Below are positions 47,243 through 55,391 of a stretch of 64,000 nucleotides of DNA, piece by piece. Source of the stretch: JBCAXA01 sp038534295 (GTDB lineage Bacteria; Pseudomonadota; Gammaproteobacteria; Steroidobacterales; Woeseiaceae). Every line of letters begins with the position of its first letter. Position 1 is the first letter of the stretch. The stretch lies in assembly GCA_038534295.1 (NCBI GenBank), contig JBCAXA010000006.1:74480-138479 (forward strand). Direction: 5' to 3'. The position numbers were made by a program, and so were the translations under genes. The notes below the pieces were generated by a model. The model was not told where the DNA came from, searched no databases, and saw only the letters and a list, made by a program, of their open reading frames with translations.

Positions 47243-47506
47243 ATGAAACAACAGCGAGGCTTTAACCCCGTCGGCAATCCGATCGTCAACGCAGTGACGA
47301 TGGTTCTCGGCGCAATCGCCTTGATTGCGGCAATCGCGTTTGCGTCGGTTGCGTTCGTTATTTTCCTGATCGCCGCGGTCGTGTTTGTGAGCTTCGTTGC
47401 ACTCCGTGTTTGGTGGATCGGGAGAAAGATGCCGAAGCGGCCATCGACAGAGGGCGACATTATCGAGGTTGAGTACGAGGTTATTGAGCGTCGCCGCGAC
47501 CCATAG
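47243..47506 (+). CDS. small two-helix membrane protein
   Basis: This 87-aa protein has two hydrophobic helices (about residues 16-36 and 38-57) separated by one or two residues. A basic turn and an acidic/basic C-terminal tail (GDIIEVEYEVIERRRDP) follow. I do not recognise the family. The ATG at 47243 is preferred over a TTG at 47240. It lies 12 bp after the secreted DUF1579-like gene and may share its transcript. Confidence 0.6.
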   Translation: MKQQRGFNPVGNPIVNAVTMVLGAIALIAAIAFASVAFVIFLIAAVVFVSFVALRVWWIGRKMPKRPSTEGDIIEVEYEVIERRRDP

Positions 47507-47569
47507 CGTTGAGACGCATCAAGTCGCACTTATGGTTCAGCGCGTGCAAACCGGTTAAGCTCGCGACCC

Positions 47570-48151
47570 GTGGTTACGCGCGCCCCGTTAGACAGACAAA
47601 CACGTATCCGCAAGCGGGTCATTACGATCGGCTTGTACCTCGTCATTCTGGTCGGCCTCGCGTGGTTTTTCGAATCGCAGTCGACGACCACGATCATTTT
47701 CGTTCGACACGCCGAGAAAGAGACAACCGGTGAGGATCCCGGTTTGACCGAAGCGGGCAAAGCCCGAGCCCGCGAACTTAACCGAATCATGCAAATTGTC
47801 GATGTGGATCGCAGCGTCGACGAAGTCTTTTCAACGCAATTTCGCCGCACCCAAGAGACCGTCCGGCCGCTTGCCGTGAGTCTCGGCAAAGACGTGCATC
47901 CCTACGATGCGTCTGACACCGTTGGTGTGCTGGAGACGATACTCAGTGAGCACCGCGGCAAGATCAGCTTAGTCGCGGCGCACAGCAACACGATTCGACC
48001 GATGATCGAAGAGCTTGGCGGTAGCAAGCTGCTGCCCGACATCGAAGAGAATGAGTACGACAATATCTACGTTGTCGTCATACCGTGGTTCGGCAAAGTA
48101 AAAACGCTGCGCTTTACCTACGGCGAGCGTTACGCGCCGGTATCGAACTAG
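47570..48151 (+). CDS. membrane-anchored histidine phosphatase family protein
   Basis: The 193-aa product has an N-terminal membrane helix (about residues 19-34, VITIGLYLVILVGLAWFF) and a phosphoglycerate-mutase-like catalytic core facing the periplasm by inference. The nucleophile is in FVRHAEKE (RHG-type; here RHA). STQFRRTQET and the second catalytic His in VAAHSNT are also present. The size matches small SixA/broad-specificity phosphatases. The start is a GTG at 47570. Its 3' end overlaps the convergent bcp gene by 4 bp. The substrate is unknown. Confidence 0.78.
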   Translation: MVTRAPLDRQTRIRKRVITIGLYLVILVGLAWFFESQSTTTIIFVRHAEKETTGEDPGLTEAGKARARELNRIMQIVDVDRSVDEVFSTQFRRTQETVRPLAVSLGKDVHPYDASDTVGVLETILSEHRGKISLVAAHSNTIRPMIEELGGSKLLPDIEENEYDNIYVVVIPWFGKVKTLRFTYGERYAPVSN

Positions 48152-48615
48152 CTCGCAGCGGCGTTTGCGCGTTCAGCGATCGCTTTTTCGATAAACGCCG
48201 CGTGGCGTTCAATGCGCACGTCCGCTAAGACGGCATCGAGGATGTTGCCGTCTTGGCCGATCAGAAATGTCGCGCGCCGCGTGCCCATTCCAAACGGACC
48301 ATCGACGTCGTAGGCTTTGATCGCAATTTTGTCAGGGTCGCAAAGCAACGGAAACGGCAGGTCGAATTTGTCGGCGAAGCGGCGATGCGTGTCGCCGTCC
48401 TGGGGGCTAACCCCAATGACAGTTAGGCCGACTTTCGTAATGTCGTCGTGGATGTCGCGAATCTGACAGGCTTCCTTGGTGCAGCCTGGCGTGAAATCGG
48501 CCGGATAAAAATAAAGAATCAGCGGCCCATTGGCGATTACGTCGCCAAGGCGATACGTCGTGCCATGAGCGTCGGGGAGTTCGAAATCGGGTGCGCTTGT
48601 GCCGGGTTGCAACAT
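48148..48615 (-). CDS. bcp: thiol peroxidase Bcp (peroxiredoxin Q)
   Basis: Bcp reduces hydrogen peroxide and organic hydroperoxides. The 155-aa protein has the peroxidatic C45 in DFTPGCTKEAC and a possible resolving C50, the five-residue spacing of the atypical two-cysteine alpha-type peroxiredoxins. Catalytic Thr and Arg positions (TPGC; RRATFLIGQDG) are conserved. It is predicted cytoplasmic, with no signal. It is convergent with the histidine phosphatase gene. Confidence 0.95.
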   Translation of the reverse strand: MLQPGTSAPDFELPDAHGTTYRLGDVIANGPLILYFYPADFTPGCTKEACQIRDIHDDITKVGLTVIGVSPQDGDTHRRFADKFDLPFPLLCDPDKIAIKAYDVDGPFGMGTRRATFLIGQDGNILDAVLADVRIERHAAFIEKAIAERANAAAS

Positions 48616-48733
48616 GACGAGACCTCACTTGTCGAACGGTCATTATCGCATGGGTGGGGGCGTCCAGAATGAATACAAGCGCGGCCGTGCTTGTTGTGTG
48701 CATATCTAGGACGGTAAGCGATAATGGCGGCAA

Positions 48734-48810
48734 GCCCCGGTAGCTCAGCAGGATAGAGCATCAGATTCCTAATCTGAGGGTCCCATGTTCGAATCATGGT
48801 CGGGGCGCCA
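48734..48810 (+). tRNA. tRNA-Arg(CCU)
   Basis: This folds as a class I tRNA: acceptor GCCCCGG/TCGGGGC with one G-T pair, D arm AGCTCAGCAGGATAGAGC, anticodon stem TCAGA/TCTGA with loop TTCCTAA (anticodon CCT), T arm CCATG-TTCGAAT-CATGG, discriminator G and an encoded CCA. It is 77 nt long. It lies alone, 118 bp downstream (in + coordinates) of the start of bcp. Confidence 0.97.
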
Positions 48811-49129
48811 ATTCACTGCAGTCCTGCTATCGCCTTAGGGCGCTTTCGCGTCAGTAGGAGTGCGAGGGCGAGCGCTCGTGCACGGTTTTTGACACTGGTG
48901 TCAGCGAATTCCACCGAGCCTAGCGGGTCGAGCCGGTCAGAGATCGCCGCTTTGCGTGCAGCGCCGGATGACAACAGCGGCTCGCCAAACGTATGATGAG
49001 GTGAATCAAGTGCTTGATAAATCTGCCGTTAACATAATCGAAACGCAATAAACAACCAAACTCGGCAGGGCAGTCGCCGCATTTGTTCTTGAGCGGGACC
49101 GCCGAACAAAAACGACAAGGGTCTACGTC
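48811..49129. other. 319-bp spacer after tRNA-Arg
   Basis: No gene is supported. CGCC-TTAG-GGCG at 48831-48842, followed by cttt, is a weak candidate terminator for the tRNA. The right part (49010-49060) is locally AT-rich and includes TTGATA at 49014-49019, perhaps part of the PPK2 promoter, but no properly spaced -10 follows. Confidence 0.4.
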
Positions 49130-50143
49130 ATGGCGACCAGTGCGACGAAGGAAGGCGTTAGGGACAAAGCGCGCGCGCAGCCCGAAGATGACACGGCAGG
49201 CGCAGAGACACCAAAGATCGCGACACTCAAACAGAGTCCGCCCGGCACGCCGCTGACGCGGGAAGAGAAGATCGTCGGTAAGACACTCAAGAAGACCATG
49301 CCTCTCTCCGAGGAAGATCTGGCGAGCGTCAATACGAAGAAGGGTCTTTTGCAGCTTCTCAGCACGAAAAACGTCAACGTTACGAAAGCGCTGGTCAAGC
49401 TCCGTTACGAGCAGGAGCTCGAAAAACTGCAGATCGAACTCGTCAAGCTGCAGCGATCTGTGCAGCTCGACGGTCGCCGTGTAGCGATAATTTTCGAGGG
49501 ACGGGACGCCGCCGGCAAAGGTGGCAGCATTCGCCGCTTCATCGAGCATTTGAACCCGCGGACCGCACGCGTCGTTGCGCTACCCAAACCCACCGAGCTA
49601 CAGAAAGGCCAGTGGTACTTCCAGCGCTATGTCGAGCAGCTACCGAACCCCGGCGAAATCGTGTTCTTTGACCGGAGCTGGTACAACCGCGCTGTCGTTG
49701 AGCCGGTCATGGGTTTCTGTACCGAGCCGCAGTACAAAGTGTTTATGCAGCAGGTGCCTGAATTCGAGCACATGCTGTACGAGGACAAGCTCGAACTCGT
49801 TAAATTCTGGTTCTCCATTTCGAAAGACGTGCAGGAATACCGCTTCGAGTCTCGCCGCGTCGATCCACTCAAGCAGTGGAAGCTCTCGCCAGTCGACGCA
49901 AAGGCTCAGGAGAACTGGGATACGTACACGCGTTACAAGAACGACATGTTTAGCCGCACGCACACCTCGTATGCGCCATGGATCATCGTCAAGGCGAACG
50001 ACAAAAAACGCGCTCGCGTTGAAAGCATGCGCCACGTCCTATCGACGCTCGAGTACACGGGCAAGGACCAGCCATGCACACACCTCTCGCCCGATCCAGA
50101 CATTGTGCTTCGCTATCATCGCTCGCAGCTGAGTATCGACTAG
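49130..50143 (+). CDS. ppk2: polyphosphate kinase 2 family protein
   Basis: PPK2 enzymes use polyphosphate to phosphorylate nucleotides or make polyphosphate. The 337-aa protein has a low-complexity N-terminal tail (about 1-85), then the thymidylate-kinase-like core. Walker A is GRDAAGKGGSIRRF, the lid and base region is PKPTELQKGQWYFQRYV, and Walker B is EIVFFDRSWYNRAVVEPVMGF. VKFWFSISKDVQEYRFESR and the KNDMFSRTHTSYAPW end are canonical. The sequence resembles one-domain PPK2 forms. Class and direction (ADP or AMP phosphorylation) are not determined. Confidence 0.94.
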   Translation: MATSATKEGVRDKARAQPEDDTAGAETPKIATLKQSPPGTPLTREEKIVGKTLKKTMPLSEEDLASVNTKKGLLQLLSTKNVNVTKALVKLRYEQELEKLQIELVKLQRSVQLDGRRVAIIFEGRDAAGKGGSIRRFIEHLNPRTARVVALPKPTELQKGQWYFQRYVEQLPNPGEIVFFDRSWYNRAVVEPVMGFCTEPQYKVFMQQVPEFEHMLYEDKLELVKFWFSISKDVQEYRFESRRVDPLKQWKLSPVDAKAQENWDTYTRYKNDMFSRTHTSYAPWIIVKANDKKRARVESMRHVLSTLEYTGKDQPCTHLSPDPDIVLRYHRSQLSID

Positions 50144-50287
50144 CCTGTCTGCTGCCTGGGGTCCGGCCGGACTGGCGCCGAGGAGCGTTTGCACGCTGGT
50201 GGTGGCGTCAGTTGCGCCGGCGGTAACGTCAACAACGCCGTCGGCGAGCTCGGTTGAGCACCGCATGGGAACGGACCTTGGAGGCAC

Positions 50288-51037
50288 CTAAGCCGTGTCG
50301 GTACGTGTTGTCCTGCTGGTGATCTGACGGCCGGTAAGCGCGATTGCCGCCGCCAGTAATAGGACGGCCCACGGCGACATCGGTATCGGTGCTGGTACCA
50401 GCGGCTGCACAATTTCGTTGATGGCTGTCTGCAGTTCGGCGGTGGTCATAGCAATCTCGAAGACGCCGGCGCCACTGCTGGCGCCAGCGCCAGCGTCAGC
50501 CAACGACTGTAAGTACGCAGGGGCGCTATCGTCGCCGATACTGATGACGCTCACCGGAATACCGCTCTGAAACGAATCGGCTGCCGCTTGGACGGCGTCT
50601 GCTTCGCCGGTCGATCCCTGTGGATCGGCACAGGTGGCCGGCTGTCCGTCCGTCAACAGAATAATTTGCCGTTCACCGGGCGTACCCGCTAAGGCTGCGT
50701 TGGCGGCAACGATCGCTTCGCCCGTTGGCGCAAAGCTGCCCGGCGCTGCCGTGGCGAATAGGTTCTGCACGCCGACTGAACTTGCGGGTGCCGGCGCCGA
50801 TTCAAGCTGCGGGCAGGGGAAATTGCCGCCTTGATAGAGCGTGACGCCAAACGCTACCGACGCGGCGTTCGCCGTGATTGTCGTTGTTATCGCAGCCAGC
50901 GCGGCGTTGTAGCGAGTCGTTGCATCGAAGCTGCTGTTCATGCTGCCGCTGATATCGACCAGTAGCACAACCGTGGGATCGGCGAGCGCACGCACGGACC
51001 AACCGATGAGCAAAAGAATGGCCAGCGACTTTTTCAA
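50288..51037 (-). CDS. secreted VWA-domain protein with C-terminal sorting-like tail
   Basis: This 249-aa protein has a signal peptide (MKKSLAILLLIGWSVRALA). A von Willebrand factor A domain follows with an intact MIDAS, DISGS at 28-32, Thr later in the fold and LLTDGQPATC. The end is a tripartite sorting-like signal: IPMSPWA (218-224), a hydrophobic helix (about 225-234), then an Arg-rich tail. That resembles IPTL/VPEP-type exosortase recognition tails in Gram-negatives. A metal-dependent adhesion or protein-binding role outside the inner membrane is inferred. A spacer of about 144 bp lies between it and the convergent ppk2 gene, with no gene called. Confidence 0.82.
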   Translation of the reverse strand: MKKSLAILLLIGWSVRALADPTVVLLVDISGSMNSSFDATTRYNAALAAITTTITANAASVAFGVTLYQGGNFPCPQLESAPAPASSVGVQNLFATAAPGSFAPTGEAIVAANAALAGTPGERQIILLTDGQPATCADPQGSTGEADAVQAAADSFQSGIPVSVISIGDDSAPAYLQSLADAGAGASSGAGVFEIAMTTAELQTAINEIVQPLVPAPIPMSPWAVLLLAAAIALTGRQITSRTTRTDTA

Positions 51038-51164
51038 CAGGTTGTCCGATTCCGCGACTCGCCAACGCTAGCGCACCTATGTGACTGGCCTATGTCGTCC
51101 TGATTAGCGTTAGGGTACGTCGGCCGGTGTCAGGCCAGCGAAACTGGTTCGGGCGGGCGATTCG

Positions 51165-51557
51165 CTACGCCTTGCTGCGCCGCGCTAGCTCCGGCAGCGC
51201 CTCACTCCATTGCCGTAGTTCGTCCAAGAAGCCGAGCGCGGTCGCACCGACTGAGGTCATCGAGTATTCGACCGACAGCGGTGACGTGTCGACAACCGTG
51301 CGACGCACGAGTCCCTGCTGTTCGAGCTGGCGTAAACGTTCCGTAATCATTTTCTTACTGGCGCCGCCGACCATGCGGGCAAGGTCGTTGAAGCGTACCG
51401 GCTGATCTTTGAGGTGCCAGAGGATTGAGCCGGTCCACTTACCGCCAATGATCCGCATGCCGCGCTCGATCGCACAAGGCTCGTCGCAGGCCTCTTCAGT
51501 TCGTTTTCGACCTTTTGCATCGGCCAACACTCGGGCGCGCATCGCCTGCAACTCCAT
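51165..51557 (-). CDS. HxlR-family transcriptional regulator
   Basis: This 130-aa winged-helix regulator has the family core CAIERGMRIIGGKWTGSILWHL, RFNDLARMVGGASKKMITERL (recognition helix) and GLVRRTVVDTSPLSVEYSMT. C24 and C28 lie in ACDEPCAIERGM, near the N-terminus; redox-sensing HxlR regulators use a cysteine in this region, so thiol or electrophile sensing is possible but inferred. It is divergent to a glutathione S-transferase with about 98 bp between starts, a typical regulator/target layout. The start could also be the second Met (MRARV). Confidence 0.9.
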   Translation of the reverse strand: MELQAMRARVLADAKGRKRTEEACDEPCAIERGMRIIGGKWTGSILWHLKDQPVRFNDLARMVGGASKKMITERLRQLEQQGLVRRTVVDTSPLSVEYSMTSVGATALGFLDELRQWSEALPELARRSKA

Positions 51558-51655
51558 AAACGACTAGGTTACAAAAAGTATACTGGTTGATTTTCGTTTC
51601 CGCGCGACGCACTTTCCCGGCGAGCACATGAATTCAGTGGCGCAAGGAGCCAGCA

Positions 51656-52372
51656 ATGAGCCAACCGGATATTCATCTGTACACCGCGGCGACCATGAAT
51701 GGGTACAAACCCGTTATTTTTCTCGAAGAAGCCAGCGTGTCATACGACCTGACGGCCATTGATTTCGCCAAGCAAGAGCAAAAAGCGCCGGATTATTTGC
51801 AGCTCAACCCGAACGGCAAAATACCGACGATCGTTGATCGAAGCGAGGATCGAGCTATTTTCGAAAGCGGGGCAATCCTCCTGCATCTCGCCGAGAAATA
51901 CGGCGTGTTCCTACCGCAAGACCCGGTCGCTCGCTCAGAGGTCGTGCAGTGGCTGTTTTTTCAGGTGGGTCATGTCGGACCGATGATGGGACAGGCGATG
52001 TACTTTCAGCGTATCGCTGCACCGAACGGCCACGAAGAGCCGTTTTCTATTAAGCGCTACGTCGACGAATCGCGTCGTTTGCTCGAGGTATTGAACACCC
52101 GTCTTGATGGACGCGAGTGGCTGGCCGGCGATGAGTACAGCGTCGCCGACATGGCGACGTATCCTTGGGCCCGCGCCTACATTTGGGCGAGAGTATCGAT
52201 CGACGGGTTGGCGAATCTCGCGGCCTGGTTCGACCGTATCGATGCCCGGCCCGCCGTCCAAAAAGCGCTCACTATTCCAAAGGCACAGCCCGCCTTTTGG
52301 GGGCAAGCCGACGCCAGCGAATTCTTGCGCGAGAACGCCGCCCGTTTCGCGTCCGACGTGAAAAAAGCCTAA
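51656..52372 (+). CDS. glutathione S-transferase family protein (Nu-class/YfcG-like)
   Basis: This 238-aa GST conjugates or reduces with glutathione or glutathione disulfide. The thioredoxin-fold start HLYTAATMNGYKPVIFLEE has a Thr-x-Asn-Gly element in place of Ser or Tyr, as in YfcG/YghU-type Nu-class enzymes. NPNGKIPTIVD, then ESGAILLHLAEKYG and the helical domain SVADMATYPWARAY (N-capping box) follow. A good ribosome binding site (AAGGAG, 51644-51649) precedes the ATG. It is likely controlled by the divergent HxlR regulator. Confidence 0.92.
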   Translation: MSQPDIHLYTAATMNGYKPVIFLEEASVSYDLTAIDFAKQEQKAPDYLQLNPNGKIPTIVDRSEDRAIFESGAILLHLAEKYGVFLPQDPVARSEVVQWLFFQVGHVGPMMGQAMYFQRIAAPNGHEEPFSIKRYVDESRRLLEVLNTRLDGREWLAGDEYSVADMATYPWARAYIWARVSIDGLANLAAWFDRIDARPAVQKALTIPKAQPAFWGQADASEFLRENAARFASDVKKA

Positions 52373-52383
52373 TCAAATAAGCA

Positions 52384-52429
52384 GCGTTGCGGTGCCCGCT
52401 GCCGCAGCCTCAGCGCGACACCGCGACGC
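52384..52429. terminator. possible bidirectional hairpin between convergent genes
   Basis: GCGTTGCGGTG (52384-52394) and CACCGCGACGC (52419-52429) form an 11-bp stem with one G-T pair and a 24-base loop. It lies between the stops of the GST (+) and the large lipoprotein gene (-). There is no T-run, so it is a weak terminator candidate. Confidence 0.35.
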
Positions 52430-52435
52430 AATTGG

Positions 52436-54604
52436 TTAGCGGCACGCCGACGGCAAGTACTCGTTCGCAACGCTGCCTTCGCAGTTCCAATAAATGCTGC
52501 CGTCGCCGAGTAGCTCTGGCGTCAACCAAAGCGAACCGCCGTCGATTTGTGGGCTGGCCGCAGGACCGCCAAACTGAATCTCAATCGTGCCGGTGTCCGG
52601 TTGCACAAATACGTACTGAATCTTGGCGGTCGGTTGCTCGATCGATAGCTCGCGAGCTTCAAGCGCCGGCGGAAAGCGCTCGTTCGCTAAGTAATATTCG
52701 GCAATGGCGGACTTCGTTCCCGACGCATAGAACATCCCTTCGGCGACCTCGGCGCGCAGCGTGTAGTCCTGATACGCGGGAATGGCGACACCGGCAAGGA
52801 TTCCCAAGATCGCGATACTGCCGAGTGAGCCTCCGCCGAGACCGTCAAACAGTGTGTTCTCGAACACGAGCTCAAATGACAGTTCCGGGTCACTGAGATT
52901 GATGCTGCCGCCTACCGTTCCGGATACCGGGATGCCGATTTGGTCGGCGCTTGGCAACGACCACATGTCGATATCCGATGCCGTCATCTCGGAGAGCGCC
53001 AACAGACCGGTTAGGTAGAACTGGTGCAGCGTACGCGGCAGATTGTCGACATCGGCAGAAAACGCGAAGACCGCATTGCTCACATCCTGACGCTGTTGAT
53101 CGCGCAACCATTCACCGACATCGGCAGCGGTACCGCGTGCAAACCTGTCGAAAAGGACCTGCGGCACGTCAGCCATCGCCACGTAATCACCGTCGACGGT
53201 CCAATAAATCGGCGTGCTCAGGCGTCGATAAAGCTCAAGAAAGACGCGCATGTCATCGTTGACGGGTTCGTTGGCCTGGCCTGTCAGACGCTCAACGTCC
53301 GGCAGCGACGGAATCATGATCAGCGAGTACTCGCGACCGTCAATGCTCCGCGTTTCAATCGGTGCATCGAGACCAGCGCTCATCGCCTGCATGAAATCGT
53401 CGAACGCCTTGCGATCGCGAATCCTGGTGACGTAGTAGTAACCGACGTCCTCAAAGACGACGGCCGACTCGGGGCCCAATGCATCGAGCGAGTCGAAGAT
53501 ATCGAAACCAAGCAGCTCCTCGAACTGCGCCAGCACCTCGTCCATTTCGGCCGGGTCGTCTGATGCTTCCGCGATCGCGTTGAGGATGGCATTGATCTCA
53601 TCCCGAGACGGCATACCGAGTAAGAACATCGCTTTCGGTGTCGCCGTGGTCTTGAACGAAACGTCGTTGCTGATGACCGGAATCAGCGCCCGGTAGCCGC
53701 CGTCGCTCGGTATGTTCGTCGCGAATCGAAGCCGCGCCTTGCCGTTGGCGGCGCCGACACCGAAACCGAGATCGGTTGCTTCGGCGAGCCCGAGATCGCT
53801 AATCGATTCGGTGACGTTGGGTGGGATAAATGCCTGGCCGATCGACAGCGCCTGTTTGACGTTCAGCCAACTGAAAAACTCGAATCGGGACGCATCGACT
53901 TTGGACTCCATCGCGCTCATCGGTGTCGGGCCGGCCGGCGCGTCGAGCAGACCGAGAAACGCATCGAGTCGATTCGGCGTTGCGCCGGGTCCGGCCAGCA
54001 ATGACATCCGGCCGGAGTCCGCATCGAATGCGATACGGGCCGGCATCGGCAGGCCTTCGATCTTGACCGAACCGTCACTGAGCTCGCCGTCGAGCACGGC
54101 ACCGGCCGGCATGCTCTCCAGCATACCGTCGATAAAGCCTTGCGCCGCGCCGACGTCGTCGTAGGACGTAGTCATCGTGGCGAACAGCAGCGGCGTCGGC
54201 ATTTCACTGCCGGGCACCGGTGCAACCAGAATTTCGATCGGCGAACGCGGCACGGAGAAAATCATCCGTACCCACGGGTAGTCGATTTGCGGGTAGTCGG
54301 CGAGCGTTTGCTCGATACCGGCATTGATCTTCTTGACCGCTGCCACCGTGGCGGCGTCGCGCTGTGTTGACTCGAGGAAGCTTGGCTTTGGAGCCGTCAA
54401 ATACGCCAATGGCGTCGGCAAACGTAGATACGCAACGGCGTTGTCCGGTACGCGACCGGCGAGCTCGCCAGGTCCGAACGGCGACTCAGCGGTCGGCCGG
54501 TTTGTCGGCGGCGGCGGTCCGCCCGACGGTGCTGGGCCTTGGCAGCCGGCAGCAAAGGTGACGAGGGCGACTGTCGCGGCGAGTCCTGCGTGACGAAAGA
54601 GCAT
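52436..54604 (-). CDS. large lipoprotein (DUF3352-like body) with C-terminal type IV pilin-like domain
   Basis: The 722-aa protein starts with a lipoprotein signal (VTFAAGC, lipidated C21), then a Pro/Gly-rich linker (about 24-45). A long body of about 540 residues follows, with VPDNAVAYLRLPTPL near the start and alternating beta segments like DUF3352-type periplasmic proteins. From about residue 590 to 722 the sequence is a complete type IVa pilin-like unit: hydrophobic helix GILAGVAIPAYQDYTLRAEV (from 601), then AEGMFYASGTKSAIAEYYL and a terminal disulfide loop C708-C721 (WNCEGSVANEYLPSAC). The prepilin-peptidase site GFTLIE is replaced by GGGSLGS. No frameshift is seen. The function is unknown; linkage to the pilus or outer membrane is inferred. 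Confidence 0.8.
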   Translation of the reverse strand: MLFRHAGLAATVALVTFAAGCQGPAPSGGPPPPTNRPTAESPFGPGELAGRVPDNAVAYLRLPTPLAYLTAPKPSFLESTQRDAATVAAVKKINAGIEQTLADYPQIDYPWVRMIFSVPRSPIEILVAPVPGSEMPTPLLFATMTTSYDDVGAAQGFIDGMLESMPAGAVLDGELSDGSVKIEGLPMPARIAFDADSGRMSLLAGPGATPNRLDAFLGLLDAPAGPTPMSAMESKVDASRFEFFSWLNVKQALSIGQAFIPPNVTESISDLGLAEATDLGFGVGAANGKARLRFATNIPSDGGYRALIPVISNDVSFKTTATPKAMFLLGMPSRDEINAILNAIAEASDDPAEMDEVLAQFEELLGFDIFDSLDALGPESAVVFEDVGYYYVTRIRDRKAFDDFMQAMSAGLDAPIETRSIDGREYSLIMIPSLPDVERLTGQANEPVNDDMRVFLELYRRLSTPIYWTVDGDYVAMADVPQVLFDRFARGTAADVGEWLRDQQRQDVSNAVFAFSADVDNLPRTLHQFYLTGLLALSEMTASDIDMWSLPSADQIGIPVSGTVGGSINLSDPELSFELVFENTLFDGLGGGSLGSIAILGILAGVAIPAYQDYTLRAEVAEGMFYASGTKSAIAEYYLANERFPPALEARELSIEQPTAKIQYVFVQPDTGTIEIQFGGPAASPQIDGGSLWLTPELLGDGSIYWNCEGSVANEYLPSACR

Positions 54605-54665
54605 CGGTGGCTCCGGCTATTGAAGCTCGCGCAACACTAGCACGCAGGGTCTTTCCTGATGTGAT

Positions 54666-55391
54666 CTACGGCGTGATTTTGCGCCCGTCCCACGCGAAAC
54701 AGGCACCGCTGTCTGCGCTCGTTACGTTGCTGAGAACCGCCAGTAGGCGCTCGGCGGAATACGTCGGAGTGAACAGCTTGCCGTCAGGCACGTTGCGTTG
54801 GAATGGTTTCGACAGATCGGTATCGACCGTGCCGGGATGCAGGCCGACGACCGCACCGAGTTTATTGCGTCGTGCTTGCTCGATCGCCAGCGACTTCAGC
54901 ACCATGTTCAGTGCCGCTTTGGATGCTCGATAGGCATACCAGCCGCCCAGTCGGTTGTCGCTGATGCTGCCGACTCGCGCGGACAGCGCCGCGAATACGT
55001 TCGGGCGCTCGCGATCTAGGCGTGGCAGCCAATGCTTGGCGACCAGTGCCGGCCCGATCGTGTTGACACGGTATACGCTCGCTAGCGCATCCGCCGATAA
55101 ATCTCGCCAGGACTTTTCGGGTCGGTAGTTCTCGCCGTGCAGGGTCCCAATGGCAACGATGATCGCATCCAGCTTTGGCTGCACGCTGCTTACTGCATTG
55201 GCAACACTGTCCTCGTCGGTTGGGTCCATTCTGAGGGCAACAACCCGGGCGTCATTGATTGCCGGAGGCGTCCGTGATGTGACGACCAGATGCTGCAACG
55301 TCGGACGCGCGAGCAGGTTGTCGACGAAGGCAGCGCCAATGCCACCGCTCGCGCCAATGACGGCGACCCGTTCGAACGCAACGCTCGTCAT
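54666..55391 (-). CDS. short-chain dehydrogenase/reductase family protein
   Basis: This is a 241-aa classical SDR. VAVIGASGGIGAAFVDNLL is the NAD(P)-binding turn, AIIVAIGTLHG the NAG-like strand, and the catalytic pair is YAYRASKAALN (YxxxK) with Ser in FAALSARVGSI. The chosen ATG at 55391 overlaps the flavoprotein stop by 4 bp; an ATG two codons upstream (55397) is possible. The frame to 55550 is a non-coding extension over the upstream gene. Members of this csgA-like SDR group often sit near renalase-type flavoproteins. The substrate is unknown. Confidence 0.9.
   Translation of the reverse strand: MTSVAFERVAVIGASGGIGAAFVDNLLARPTLQHLVVTSRTPPAINDARVVALRMDPTDEDSVANAVSSVQPKLDAIIVAIGTLHGENYRPEKSWRDLSADALASVYRVNTIGPALVAKHWLPRLDRERPNVFAALSARVGSISDNRLGGWYAYRASKAALNMVLKSLAIEQARRNKLGAVVGLHPGTVDTDLSKPFQRNVPDGKLFTPTYSAERLLAVLSNVTSADSGACFAWDGRKITP

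Noticed and set aside
50039..50287. 82-codon minus-strand frame between the VWA gene and ppk2
   Set aside because: Much of it is antisense to the end of ppk2; no motif or ribosome binding site, so it is not called.
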